Positions 24,643 through 34,010 of a stretch of DNA of 64,000 nt are shown in pieces. The notes under the pieces are model-generated. The model did not search any database. It was not told where the DNA came from and saw only the letters and a list, made by a program, of their open reading frames with translations. The stretch is from Acidithiobacillus sp. (GTDB lineage: Bacteria > Pseudomonadota > Gammaproteobacteria > Acidithiobacillales > Acidithiobacillaceae). A program made the translations under genes and the position numbers. Positions within the stretch are counted from its first letter, which is position 1. Every line of letters begins with the position of its first letter. The DNA lies in the NCBI GenBank assembly GCA_028697715.1, contig JAQVDS010000013.1:1-64000 (forward strand). Reading direction: 5' to 3'.

Positions 24643-25695
24643 CTATAGTAATGTTTCAAATCGGCGGTTTTGCGTGAACGCTGCTTGGGCATCTTCCATC
24701 GTGGGTTGTGGACTCTGTATGGCGAACTGCACGGCGTCGTCTATTTCGGATTGCACCTCGCTTTGCAGCCGCTGTAACGCTGCGTCATCAATATGCCCAT
24801 CTTGGCAACAACGATCAAAAAACTGCCGTATGCAGTCGGGGCCGGCTGCCGCCAACTCTGATTGCGAAGGATATTTGAGGCTCACCTCATGGATTGCGGC
24901 AGCGATGGGATCGGCTGCCTCATAGGCTTTTACTTCTGCTTCGGGTCGATAGCTCCCGGGATCTGACATGGAGTGGCCACGGTAGCGATAGGTGGTTAAC
25001 TCCAAGAACTGTGGACCATCTCCGCTCCGCACGCGATGCAAGGCTCTTTGGGCCGCGGCATAAACCGCCAATACATCCATTCCGTCTTCCTGCTCGGCGG
25101 GAATTCCATAAGCACAAGCCCGCCGATAAACATCAACGATGGCGGAATGACGGTGAATCTCTGTGCCGATTTGGTAGTGATTATTTTCACAAATGAACAG
25201 GATTGGGAGCTTCCAGAGTGCGGCCATGTTCAAGGTCTCATGGAACGTCCCTTGATTGACGGCCCCATCGCCAAAGAAGCAAATTACGGCTTCGGGAAGC
25301 TTACGATACCCTACAGCGTAACCTGCTCCCAAGGCAATGGGAAAGGTTTCGCCGACAATGGCATAGCCACCTAAAAAGCGCCTTTCTCGATCGAAGAGGT
25401 GCATAGAGCCCCCCATACCAGAACTAACCCCCGTTTTCTTGCCATGGAGTTCGGCCATGATGGAACGGGCGGAAATTCCGCGCACCAGGGCATGAACATG
25501 TTCCCGGTAGGTGGATACGACATAGTCTCCGGGCTCTGCCGCGTGCAAAGCGCCCACGGCAACTGCTTCTTCGCCTGGATACAGATGAAGGAAGCCGGCA
25601 ATCTGCCCTTGGGCGTAACTTTGCGCGGCGGCCTCTTCAAAGGCGCGAGCACGCAGCATATCCCGCAACATCGCTTGCATCAGATTGCTATCCAT
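24643..25695 (-). CDS. pdhA: Pyruvate dehydrogenase E1 alpha subunit
   Basis: 350 aa from ATG 25695, preceded by GGAGAATCC. It overlaps the stop of the AhpD-like gene by 8 nt. The thiamine-diphosphate motif GDGAVNQGTFHETLNMAAL...ENN is complete, LHLYPGEEAVAVGAL and GVSSGMGGSMHLFDRE are family blocks, and YRYRGHSMSDPGSYR is the loop that is phosphorylated in mitochondrial enzymes. Catalyses the decarboxylation of pyruvate and reductive acetylation of lipoyl-E2. Regulation by phosphorylation is not implied, because no PDH kinase gene is present. Confidence 0.95.
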   Translation of the reverse strand: MDSNLMQAMLRDMLRARAFEEAAAQSYAQGQIAGFLHLYPGEEAVAVGALHAAEPGDYVVSTYREHVHALVRGISARSIMAELHGKKTGVSSGMGGSMHLFDRERRFLGGYAIVGETFPIALGAGYAVGYRKLPEAVICFFGDGAVNQGTFHETLNMAALWKLPILFICENNHYQIGTEIHRHSAIVDVYRRACAYGIPAEQEDGMDVLAVYAAAQRALHRVRSGDGPQFLELTTYRYRGHSMSDPGSYRPEAEVKAYEAADPIAAAIHEVSLKYPSQSELAAAGPDCIRQFFDRCCQDGHIDDAALQRLQSEVQSEIDDAVQFAIQSPQPTMEDAQAAFTQNRRFETLL

Positions 25696-26041
25696 GACGA
25701 GGATTCTCCACAAAAAGTTCGTCCAGGGTCTGGGTGACCGGCAGCAAGTACATCAATGCTGGGCCGCCGTGCATCAATACCGCCTGGAACGCGGCGCTCA
25801 TGATTTCATCACGACTGGCGCCAGCCTCCATCGCTCCTTTGCAGTGTAAGGCGATACACCACTGGCATTGTCCCGCCACGGAAAGCGCTACATTGATGAG
25901 CTCCTTTTGCGCCGCACTGAGCGCAGGATTACCTTCCGTTTTCTGCATGAAACCCAAAAACGCATCGGTTTCTGCGGGATAGTTTTCCTTAAGGCGAGCT
26001 AGTAAGTCGTGAATCTCTTGTAGCCGAGTGTTTGCAGTCAT
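25688..26041 (-). CDS. AhpD-like carboxymuconolactone-decarboxylase-family protein with CxxC
   Basis: 117 aa from ATG 26041, which has a perfect AGGAGGA ribosome site. The helical CMD fold carries C59-x-x-C62-x-x-x-H66 (CQWCIALH), the redox motif of AhpD alkylhydroperoxidases rather than of true carboxymuconolactone decarboxylases. In Mycobacterium tuberculosis AhpD takes electrons from lipoylated E2 and Lpd. Here the gene overlaps pdhA by 8 nt, so PDH-linked peroxide or disulfide reduction is an attractive but unproven role. No ahpC lies nearby. The protein is shorter than classical AhpD (about 175 aa), so the peroxidase assignment is tentative. Confidence 0.85.
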   Translation of the reverse strand: MTANTRLQEIHDLLARLKENYPAETDAFLGFMQKTEGNPALSAAQKELINVALSVAGQCQWCIALHCKGAMEAGASRDEIMSAAFQAVLMHGGPALMYLLPVTQTLDELFVENPRHG

Positions 26042-26057
26042 AATAAATCCTCCTGAC

Positions 26058-27596
26058 TTATTTCGTTGGCATTGGATGATCGGGCGCAAGCACAATGGAT
26101 TGCCCCGTCATCTCTGCAGGTTGCCCCAAGCCGAGAAGTTGTAAGACGGTTGGCGCGACGTCGGAAATACCCCGTCCGATCCCCAACTGCACTTGCTTAT
26201 GGGAAATCATCAAAAAGGGCACAGGATAAACCGTGTGCTGGGTATGCGGTGCACCACTTTGCGGATCGACCATTTCATCACAATTACCATGGTCGGCAGT
26301 GAGTAGCACCGTGTACCCCGCATTGCGCGCTACCTGGACGACCCGGTGAAACTGTAAATCGAGCGTTTCTACCGCACGGAGAATAGCAGGAATTTTGGCA
26401 GTATGGCCAACCATGTCACCATTGGCAAAATTGACCAGAATAAAGTCATAACTGGAACTTTCAATGGCTTGAATGATTCGCTCCGCCACTGCTTCCGCAC
26501 TCATTTCTGGTTGTAAATCGTAGGTCGCTACCTTGGGGGAGGGGATGATTTCCCGGTCCTCTCCTGGAAAAGGATCTTCTCTCCCGCCATTGAAAAAATA
26601 GGTGACATGGGCATATTTTTCCGTTTCTGCACAGTGAAACTGACGCAGTCCGGCGTCACTAATGGTTTCCGCGAGAACATGCCTGGGAATTTCGGGGAGA
26701 AAGAGCACCGGGAAGGGATACTCGTCGTTGTAGGACGTCATGCAGAGAACTGCACGAGGGCCCTCCTGTCCGCGATCGAAACCGTGAAACGCAGGCATCC
26801 CAACCGCAGCAGCAAGTTGCCGCATGCGGTCGGAACGGAAATTAAAGAAGAACACGGCATCCTCTTTTTGGATGCGGTATTGCTGTGGATCGCCAATGAT
26901 CGTCGGCTGAATGAACTCGTCGGTTTCCCCTCGTTTCCAAGCGGCATGAATCGCCGAAATGCTGTCTGGAGCGGAGAGCGCCTTCCCTTCTATCAAGGCT
27001 TGCCACGCCTGTTGCGTGCGTTCCCAATATTGCGCCCGGTCCATGGCAGTGTACCGTCCACAAATGGTGGCGATGCGACCCTTGCCGAGCTTTTGGAGTT
27101 GATCTTCGAGCGTTTTGGCGAAGCCGTCTGCTGAACGGGGAGGCGTATCCCGGCCATCGGTGATCATGTGAACAATAGGCTCAATACCGGCGTTCACGAG
27201 GAGTGGGAGAATACCCAGCAGATGGTCGATATGTGAGTGCACACCGCCATCAGATACCATGCCGACCAGATGCAAGCGCGTACGTCCTTGCAGGAGTTTT
27301 GTCCATGCCGGAATCTTGCTGAAATTACCACTCTCGAGGCTTTCAGTGATGCGCTGTAAATCTTGCAGAAGAATGCGGCCAGAACCGAGGGTCAGGTGGC
27401 CAACTTCGGAGTTTCCGAACTGTCCGTCGGGAAGGCCGCAAGCCCGCCCGGAAGCTTGCAAAGCCGTATGCGGAAAGCTGGCAAAATAATGGTCAAGATG
27501 CGGCGTTTTGGCCTGCGCCCAACCATTGAAGGCTCGATTAGGGTTCAGGCCAAAACCGTCAAAAATCACGAGGAGTACCGGTGAGATTGTTTTCAT
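26058..27596 (-). CDS. gpmI: 2,3-bisphosphoglycerate-independent phosphoglycerate mutase
   Basis: 512 aa, full length. Interconverts 3- and 2-phosphoglycerate using two Mn2+ ions. LVIFDGFGLNP (metal Asp), GNSEVGHLTLGSGR with the phosphorylated Ser, SDGGVHSHIDHL, DGRDTPP and LLTADHGNCDEM (metal ligands) are intact. The start overlaps the ppk2 stop by 4 nt, and the AhpD-like gene follows after 16 nt. Mn-dependent GpmI is pH-sensitive in other bacteria. Whether that matters in this organism is unknown. Confidence 0.96.
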   Translation of the reverse strand: MKTISPVLLVIFDGFGLNPNRAFNGWAQAKTPHLDHYFASFPHTALQASGRACGLPDGQFGNSEVGHLTLGSGRILLQDLQRITESLESGNFSKIPAWTKLLQGRTRLHLVGMVSDGGVHSHIDHLLGILPLLVNAGIEPIVHMITDGRDTPPRSADGFAKTLEDQLQKLGKGRIATICGRYTAMDRAQYWERTQQAWQALIEGKALSAPDSISAIHAAWKRGETDEFIQPTIIGDPQQYRIQKEDAVFFFNFRSDRMRQLAAAVGMPAFHGFDRGQEGPRAVLCMTSYNDEYPFPVLFLPEIPRHVLAETISDAGLRQFHCAETEKYAHVTYFFNGGREDPFPGEDREIIPSPKVATYDLQPEMSAEAVAERIIQAIESSSYDFILVNFANGDMVGHTAKIPAILRAVETLDLQFHRVVQVARNAGYTVLLTADHGNCDEMVDPQSGAPHTQHTVYPVPFLMISHKQVQLGIGRGISDVAPTVLQLLGLGQPAEMTGQSIVLAPDHPMPTK

Positions 27597-28357
27597 GGTG
27601 CAAGCATCCCGTTCTTGAGGTAGGAAGGGTCATAGGAGAAAAATACCTTGGGGTCCGGAGCGACTAGATCCGCGTCTTTGTGTGCATACGAAAGATGGCT
27701 CAGGATCCCGCGGATTACATTGAGGCGAGCGGTTTTCTTATCATTACTGTGCACAACGTACCAAGGAGCAAATTCTGTGTGAGAGCGCTCAAACATGATA
27801 TTTCTGGCCCTTGAGTAATCTTCCCAATGTTGTATGGCGAGTTTGTCAACGGGGCTCACCTTCCACTGCTTGAGCGGATCTGTTTTCCTTGCCTCCATCC
27901 TTTTCGTTTGCTCATCTTGGGATATGTCCAGGTAGATTGTTATAACCTGAACCCCTGATCTGGAGAGCATGCTTTCGAACTCATTGACTTCAAGAAAAAA
28001 CTCTTCATACTCATCTTGGGTACAAAACCCCATCACGATTTCCACCCCGGCGCGATTGTACCAGCTACGGTTAAAGAGCACAGATTCTCCGGCTGCCGGA
28101 AGATGGGAGACATAACGTTGAAAATACCATTCACTTTTTTCGCGGTCCGACGGGACACCGAGGGCAACAACGCGGGTTTCCCGTGGGCTGAGATGAGCAG
28201 TAATCCTTTTGATCGTGCCGTCTTTTCCCGAGGAGTCTCTACCCTCGAAAAGGATCAGGATCTTATTACCATGCTTGATCAGATGCTTTTGGTATTTCAC
28301 CAGCTCGATCTGCAGCTTCCTGAGTAAGTGTTTGTAGGTTTTAGAGTCCATTGTCAC
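27593..28357 (-). CDS. ppk2: Polyphosphate kinase 2 (PPK2) family protein
   Basis: 254 aa, single-domain (class I-like) PPK2. It has the Walker A FEGRDSSGKDGTIKR at about 38-51, Walker B/lid residues in LFNRSWYNRAGVE, and the C-terminal RARNIMFERSHTEFAPWYVV. PPK2 uses polyphosphate to phosphorylate NDP or NMP; the class I versus class III substrate cannot be fixed by eye. It overlaps pgk (upstream) and gpmI (downstream) by 4 nt each, an unusually tight insertion between glycolytic genes. This implies polyphosphate-driven ATP/GTP formation during glycogen breakdown. No ppk1 or ppx is in the window. Confidence 0.93.
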   Translation of the reverse strand: MTMDSKTYKHLLRKLQIELVKYQKHLIKHGNKILILFEGRDSSGKDGTIKRITAHLSPRETRVVALGVPSDREKSEWYFQRYVSHLPAAGESVLFNRSWYNRAGVEIVMGFCTQDEYEEFFLEVNEFESMLSRSGVQVITIYLDISQDEQTKRMEARKTDPLKQWKVSPVDKLAIQHWEDYSRARNIMFERSHTEFAPWYVVHSNDKKTARLNVIRGILSHLSYAHKDADLVAPDPKVFFSYDPSYLKNGMLAP

Positions 28358-29574
28358 GACAGACCCCCTGTCATATTTTCCCCCTTTTGTTGTAATATCT
28401 GTATCCCCGGCAGCTCTTTTCCTTCTAAATAAGTAAGAAAGGCGCCGCCACCGGTGCTGATATAGGAGATTTTGTGAGCGAGTCCGCTACGATTGAGTGC
28501 TGCTACGGTATCTCCTCCACCAAGCAGTGAATAGGCTTCACTTTGTGTAATAGTTTGTATGAGAGAGTTCGTGCCTGTGGCAAAGGCAGGAACTTCAGCT
28601 ACGCCAAAAGGACCATTCCAGACGATCGTATTCGCCGAACGAAGAATGTTTTGATAGGAGGCTATAGTGAGTGGCCCAATATCACCGATGCGGTCTTTTG
28701 GACCGATTTGCGAAATCGAACTGACCCGCGAAGAAACCTGCCCCCGCAACTCCTCTGCGATCACAACATCTACGGGCAACGGAATCGGTCGATGTAAGTT
28801 TTCGGCAAATTGCAGGAGCTCTTTTGCCTGTGGCAAAAAGTCTGGTTCGGCCAGGGACTCGCCGATTTGGATGCCTCGCGCAAGAAGGAGGGTGTTGGCG
28901 ATGCCTCCACCCACTAAAACGCGATCCGAAAATTCCACGAGATGACGCAACAACTGCAATTTGGTATGGATCTTGGCGCCACCGATCAAGGTGACGAGCG
29001 GACGCTTGGGATCCTTGATAGCCTTGTCCAGAGCAGCAATCTCCCTACACAGGAGTGGTCCGGCACAAGCGATGGGGGCAAATTGTGCAACACCATGGGT
29101 GCTGGCCTGCGCTCGGTGTGCCGTGGCAAAAGCGTCCATGACGAAAATATCACAGAGCGATGCCATTTGCCTGGCTAATGTCGGATCATCCGCTTTTTCG
29201 CCAACGTTAAAGCGTACATTTTCCAGCAGATAGATCTCGCCATCGCCTTGGCTTGTCAAGACGTTGTGGTTCTCCTGACCAGGAAGCCAGTCGCGTACCA
29301 GGGGAACGGGCTTATCCAAAAGTTGCGCAAGCCGCGTAGCTACTACCTGTAAACTGAATCCAGGATCGAAGGTGCCCTCCTGTGGCCGCCCCAAGTGGGA
29401 CAGGACCTGGACTTTGGCGCCGTGCTGCAGGGCCATCTGCAGGGTCTCTACACTGGCCCGTATCCGGGTATCATCTGCAATGCTGCCGTTAGCATTCAGC
29501 GGTACGTTTAGATCTTCACAAATTAACACCCTTTTCCCCTGGAGGGGAAGTTCTGCCATAGTAATCCAGGTCAT
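28354..29574 (-). CDS. pgk: Phosphoglycerate kinase
   Basis: 406 aa. First substrate-level ATP step of glycolysis (reversible, and also used by the Calvin cycle). VLICEDLNVPLNANGSIADDTRI, SHLGRPQEG, LLENVRF, GGAKIHTKL and the nucleotide-binding GGGDTVAAL...ISTGGGAFLTYLEGKELPG are intact. ATG 29574 has GGAGGATCAG upstream, and the gap to gap is 13 nt. The C-terminal extension past the glycine loop is about 20 residues. An additional Calvin-cycle pgk elsewhere in the genome would be expected in an autotroph but cannot be seen here. Confidence 0.96.
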   Translation of the reverse strand: MTWITMAELPLQGKRVLICEDLNVPLNANGSIADDTRIRASVETLQMALQHGAKVQVLSHLGRPQEGTFDPGFSLQVVATRLAQLLDKPVPLVRDWLPGQENHNVLTSQGDGEIYLLENVRFNVGEKADDPTLARQMASLCDIFVMDAFATAHRAQASTHGVAQFAPIACAGPLLCREIAALDKAIKDPKRPLVTLIGGAKIHTKLQLLRHLVEFSDRVLVGGGIANTLLLARGIQIGESLAEPDFLPQAKELLQFAENLHRPIPLPVDVVIAEELRGQVSSRVSSISQIGPKDRIGDIGPLTIASYQNILRSANTIVWNGPFGVAEVPAFATGTNSLIQTITQSEAYSLLGGGDTVAALNRSGLAHKISYISTGGGAFLTYLEGKELPGIQILQQKGENMTGGLS

Positions 29575-29587
29575 GTCTGATCCTCCG

Positions 29588-30607
29588 TTATGGCCTTGCC
29601 AATCCCATCATGGCGAGACTGGTATCCACCATTCGGTTCGAAAATCCCCATTCGTTATCATACCATCCGCAAACCTTGACAAGATTTCCTTTCACTTTGG
29701 TTAGCGATTGTTCATAGGTGCAAGAATGAGGATCGTGATTAAAATCGATAGAAACCAGCGGATTGCTATTCACCGCCATGACCCCTTTGAGCGGGCCCTC
29801 GGCTTGCGCCTTCATGACTTGGTGGATGTCGTCTTCTGTAACCGTTTTGGAGACGACGCATGTCAAATCAACGATGGAGACATTATGGACCGGAACCCGA
29901 ATGGCGAAGCCGTCCAGTTTGCCATTCAACTCGGGAATCACGAGCCCAATAGCCTTTGCCGATCCTGTCGTGGTCGGGATCATGCTCATACCGGCAGCAC
30001 GAGCCCGATGCAGGTCTTTATGATAGACGTCGGTAATCCGTTGATCGTTGGTCATCGCGTGGACGGTATTCATGGTGCCATGTTCTATATTGGCAAAGTC
30101 GTGAAGCGTCTTTGCCAGGGGTGCGAGACAATTCGTTGTGCACGATCCATTGGAGACAATCACGTGTTTGTCGGGATCGAGCAGGTGATGATTGACGCCA
30201 TAGACGACGGTGAGATCCACCGGGTCTTTGGCCGGAGCAGAGATCAGGACTTTCTTGGCCCCGCCCTGCAGGTGTAGTGCAGCCTTCTCACGAGTGGTAA
30301 ATAGCCCGGTCGATTCGATGACTAGGTCTACGCCGAGCGTTCCCCAGGGGAGCTTGCTGGGATCTCGTTCAGCCAGTACCTGGATACTGTCTTTGTCAAT
30401 CCAGATTTTGTCTCCATCCGCATGTACCGCAAAAGGAAAACGTCCGTGCACAGAATCGTATTGCAGTAAATGCGCATTAGTTTCTGGACTCCCCAGATCG
30501 TTTACAGCCACAACCTGTATTTGATCGGTGCGCTGGCTTTCATAGATGGCCCGCATAATCATCCGTCCGATACGACCAAAACCATTAATTCCAACACGTA
30601 ATGTCAT
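29588..30607 (-). CDS. gap: Glyceraldehyde-3-phosphate dehydrogenase, type I
   Basis: 339 aa. Oxidises GAP to 1,3-bisphosphoglycerate with NAD(P)+. [17 protein letters not shown] at the N-terminus and active-site [19 protein letters not shown] are complete. [19 protein letters not shown] near residue 35 keeps the Asn-Asp of the coenzyme pocket. [14 protein letters not shown] near the C-terminus is the usual block. ATG 30607 is preceded by AGGAGATCATC. It lies 38 nt after pgi and 13 nt before pgk. NAD preference is likely but cannot be settled by eye. Confidence 0.96.
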   Translation of the reverse strand: MTLRVGINGFGRIGRMIMRAIYESQRTDQIQVVAVNDLGSPETNAHLLQYDSVHGRFPFAVHADGDKIWIDKDSIQVLAERDPSKLPWGTLGVDLVIESTGLFTTREKAALHLQGGAKKVLISAPAKDPVDLTVVYGVNHHLLDPDKHVIVSNGSCTTNCLAPLAKTLHDFANIEHGTMNTVHAMTNDQRITDVYHKDLHRARAAGMSMIPTTTGSAKAIGLVIPELNGKLDGFAIRVPVHNVSIVDLTCVVSKTVTEDDIHQVMKAQAEGPLKGVMAVNSNPLVSIDFNHDPHSCTYEQSLTKVKGNLVKVCGWYDNEWGFSNRMVDTSLAMMGLARP

Positions 30608-30645
30608 GATGATCTCCTATCTTCAAGGTAGAAACGTGATTCGCC

Positions 30646-32286
30646 TTACTTTCGATGTTGCAGATACAACTCCATGTCCGCTACGGTTGCACTATCGTGC
30701 GCCTGCCGATCGATAGACCGTGTGCTTAGTTCCGTTAAACTGCGATGTGCCAACTGCTTCCCTAGCTCTACCCCCCATTGGTCAAAACTATTAATTCCCC
30801 AAATAATTCCCTGAACAAATACACTATGTTCATAGAGCGCAATCAATGCACCCAGATATTCCGGTGATAGAGCCGGTGCAAGCAGGATATTGGCCGGTCG
30901 GTTACCCGGACAGACGCGATGCGGAATCTGTTCAGCAGGCACTCCCTCTGCGGCAAGCGCATCCGCGTCCTTGCCAAATGCGAGTGCTTCGCACTGGGCA
31001 AAGAGACTTGCCATGAGATAATCATGAGATTGTGGATCAGCATCCAGAGGATCCAGAAATCCGATAAAATCCGACGCAACCGACCGGGTTCCCTGATGCA
31101 GCAATTGAAAAAAGGAGTGTTGGCCACAGGTTCCTGGCTCACCCCAAAGAATGGGACAAGTATCTGTACTCACAGGGTGCCCGTTCTGGTCAACTCTTTT
31201 TCCATTGCTTTCCATGAACAACTGTTGCAGATAAGCAGGAAAGCGACGGAGATCGTGAGCATAAGGCAAGACCGCCAGCGTTTCATTGCCGAGAAAATTA
31301 TTATTCCATACCGCAATCAGGCCATGTAGCAGCGGAAGGTTCTCGCTAAGGGACGCGGTACGAAAGTTTTCATCCATACGGTGGAATCCGTGGAGAAAAT
31401 CGCGAAAATGCTGACTGCCAATCGCTGCCATTACTGACAAGCCGATCGCCGAAGAAACCGAGTAGCGCCCCCCGACCCAGTCCCAAAAGGCAAAGATGCG
31501 ATCTGGAACAAATTCATGCTGAAGCGCTTCGTTGAGATTTGCGGTAACTGCCACAAAATGCGCGGAGACATCTTCCACGCCTAGAGAGGAACGCAACCAG
31601 GATTGCGCCTTTTTGAAGTTTTCTATGGTCTCCCCGGTGGTGAAGGTTTTGGAAGATACGATAAACAGAGTTTCTGTAGGGTCCAGGCCATCGATCGCAT
31701 CGGCGAAGGCGGCGCCATCGACGTTAGCGAGAAATCTGACCCGTATCTGTGGATTTCTATAACGACGCATGGCCTGGTACAGCAATTCCGGACCGAGGTA
31801 AGAGCCTCCGATGCCAATATTAACAACATTTCGTAATGGAGAGCCGGTAGATCCACAGATCGCTCCTCGCCAGAGAGCTTCGACAAAATCTCCCATGTGC
31901 TGCAGAACCGCCTGGACATCGGCAACGATATTTTTACCATCGACGAACAGAGAATCTCCCTGCGGCATGCGTAACGCGGTATGCAAAGCGGGCCGATTCT
32001 CACTTCGATTGATAGGAGCCCCGGAGAAGAGAGCGTCTCTCTGTTGAGAAATGAAGCATTCCTGCGCTAGTTCTTCCAGGAGACGCAGCGTATGCTGGGT
32101 AAGGTGTTGTCGTGAATAATCAAAGACAATGCTTGCCCCTTCTGCGCGAAACTGACTGCCGCGCTGTGCATCCCGGAACAAGGTGCTGAAAGTCACTTGG
32201 GACATCGCTTGTGCATGAGCCTGCAACTCTTTCCAGATGGCTGTCTGGGAAACTGGTGTCGGCTCATTACTGTTGACATCTGACAT
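30646..32286 (-). CDS. pgi: Glucose-6-phosphate isomerase
   Basis: 546 aa, the long bacterial/eukaryotic form. Converts glucose-6-P to fructose-6-P. VNIGIGGSYLGPELLYQAM, the SIS-domain SSKTFTTGETIEN, GEPGTCGQHSFFQLLHQG (catalytic Glu) and the C-terminal signature INSFDQWGVELGKQLA are complete. ATG 32286 is preceded by AAGAGGAGCC. It lies 65 nt downstream of pgm and 38 nt before gap. No sugar-uptake or kinase gene accompanies it, consistent with glucose-1-P from glycogen as the source of substrate. Confidence 0.97.
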   Translation of the reverse strand: MSDVNSNEPTPVSQTAIWKELQAHAQAMSQVTFSTLFRDAQRGSQFRAEGASIVFDYSRQHLTQHTLRLLEELAQECFISQQRDALFSGAPINRSENRPALHTALRMPQGDSLFVDGKNIVADVQAVLQHMGDFVEALWRGAICGSTGSPLRNVVNIGIGGSYLGPELLYQAMRRYRNPQIRVRFLANVDGAAFADAIDGLDPTETLFIVSSKTFTTGETIENFKKAQSWLRSSLGVEDVSAHFVAVTANLNEALQHEFVPDRIFAFWDWVGGRYSVSSAIGLSVMAAIGSQHFRDFLHGFHRMDENFRTASLSENLPLLHGLIAVWNNNFLGNETLAVLPYAHDLRRFPAYLQQLFMESNGKRVDQNGHPVSTDTCPILWGEPGTCGQHSFFQLLHQGTRSVASDFIGFLDPLDADPQSHDYLMASLFAQCEALAFGKDADALAAEGVPAEQIPHRVCPGNRPANILLAPALSPEYLGALIALYEHSVFVQGIIWGINSFDQWGVELGKQLAHRSLTELSTRSIDRQAHDSATVADMELYLQHRK

Positions 32287-32351
32287 ACGCGGCTCCTCTT
32301 GAAAACAACAAGGCGTGTAAACAACAATATCTCCACACGTTACAAATCGCG

Positions 32352-33995
32352 TTAGGTGATGACATTTGGCCGTGACCTCCCACTGCGGGGTAGTATTCCA
32401 GTTAAGGCATAAGCATACTGAATGAATGGTTGTAAATATTGTTGTACATCTTCATTCAGTTTATTCTTCTGATGTTCCACACGCTCAAAGTAAAAACGCA
32501 ACGTGGCTCCCTCGGTACCTGTTCCAGAAATGCGAATGACGATCCGCGAGTGATCGGAAAAAACAATGCGAATTCCCTGATGACTTATGATGGATCCATC
32601 TATGGGATCGTTATAGGAAAAGTCATCTGCAGCAACGATACGGTTGTTAGCGATCTGCTGACCAACAAGTTCGGATACATCCTCGCGCAGGTCTGCGAGT
32701 ATTGCCGACCCGGTCATGCTATCCAGGTTTTCAAAGTCATGTCGAGTAAAATAATGGCGCCCATACTGATGCCACATATCCTGCACCAAGTCTTTTACAC
32801 TTTTACCGGTGTCGGCGATGATGGACAGCCAGAACAACACGGCCCACAAGCCGTCCTTTTCGCGAATGTGAGTGGATCCAGCTCCAAAACTCTCTTCACC
32901 GCAGAAGGTTACTTTGCCGGCGTCCATCAAGTCACCAAAAAACTTCCATCCCGTTGGTGTCTCGAATAGCGGAATATGGGTGTCCCTGGCGATGTCATCT
33001 ACTGCCTGGCTTGTGGGCATGGACCGCGCAACTCCTTGAACTTCATTTCTGTAGTGCGGAATTCGGTTGGCGTGCAGTAATAGGATCGCCAATGAATCAC
33101 AAGGGCTAACAAAGAAATGCGATCCCAGGATCATATGACGATCGCCATCACCATCAGAGGCTGCGCCGAAGGCCGGCGCTCCTGCAGCGAACATGGAGTC
33201 GACCAAAGATTTTCCATAGACGAGATTTGGGTCTGGATGTCCTCCACCAAAATTTGGGAGAGGCTGGAAATTGACTACTGAGCCCGAAGGCGCACCTAGA
33301 AAATCTTCAAAAAGCGCTTTCGCATACGGTCCGGTTACAGCGTGCAGACCATCGTAGCGAATGGAAAAGTCTGGTCTTTTGAACAAGAGAGAAATCTTGT
33401 CAAAGTCGAAGATCGTTTCCATGAGTTGAATGTAATCGGAGGTCGAGCTGCAAACCTCTACCGCCATCTCCCCAAGGGAAAAGATCCCGGTTTTGGACAG
33501 GTCGATATCCATAGCTTCCGTATCTGCTAGTATTTCGTAGCCCGATAGCTGCTTGCTAACCGACCAGATCTGCTCTGTTATTGGCTCCGGCGCTGGCCCA
33601 CCATTACTTACATTAAATTTAACCCCAAAATCATGTTTGGGACCGCCAGGATTATGAGAAGCCGTCAGGATGATGCCACCCAAGGCCTTTCGTTTTCTGA
33701 TCAAGTGAGATATAGCTGGCGTTGATAGGATACCATTTTGCCCGACTATGACGCGATCGAAGCAATGGGCAGAGGCCATGCGCAGGATAATCTGGATGGC
33801 GTGGTCGTTGAAATAGCGACCATCACCACCAAGTATTAAGATGCCACCTTGTCGATTGGGAATGGTTTGAAATATGGCCTCGATAAATAACTCCAGATAG
33901 GCCGGCTGCTGAAATATGGTCACCTTTTTGCGGAGACCAGAAGTGCCAGGCCGTTGGTCCGGGTAAGGGGCGGCGGATATTCTCACTGTCTTCAT
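32352..33995 (-). CDS. pgm: Phosphoglucomutase (alpha-D-glucose, PGM1-like)
   Basis: 547 aa. Interconverts glucose-1-P and glucose-6-P, linking glycogen phosphorolysis (glgP) or glycogen synthesis to glycolysis. The active-site serine loop TASHNPGGPKHDFGVKFN, the metal loop DGDGDRHMILG, the sugar-binding CGEESFGAGS and the phosphate loop RISGTGTEGATLRFYFE are intact. The order and length fit the PGM1/Pgm subgroup rather than the shorter ManB/AlgC type. ATG 33995 has GAGGACGTAGAG upstream. It is 15 nt after an H+-ATPase gene, so sugar metabolism and the proton pump share a transcript. Confidence 0.95.
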   Translation of the reverse strand: MKTVRISAAPYPDQRPGTSGLRKKVTIFQQPAYLELFIEAIFQTIPNRQGGILILGGDGRYFNDHAIQIILRMASAHCFDRVIVGQNGILSTPAISHLIRKRKALGGIILTASHNPGGPKHDFGVKFNVSNGGPAPEPITEQIWSVSKQLSGYEILADTEAMDIDLSKTGIFSLGEMAVEVCSSTSDYIQLMETIFDFDKISLLFKRPDFSIRYDGLHAVTGPYAKALFEDFLGAPSGSVVNFQPLPNFGGGHPDPNLVYGKSLVDSMFAAGAPAFGAASDGDGDRHMILGSHFFVSPCDSLAILLLHANRIPHYRNEVQGVARSMPTSQAVDDIARDTHIPLFETPTGWKFFGDLMDAGKVTFCGEESFGAGSTHIREKDGLWAVLFWLSIIADTGKSVKDLVQDMWHQYGRHYFTRHDFENLDSMTGSAILADLREDVSELVGQQIANNRIVAADDFSYNDPIDGSIISHQGIRIVFSDHSRIVIRISGTGTEGATLRFYFERVEHQKNKLNEDVQQYLQPFIQYAYALTGILPRSGRSRPNVIT

Positions 33996-34010
33996 CTCTA
34001 CGTCCTCTCG

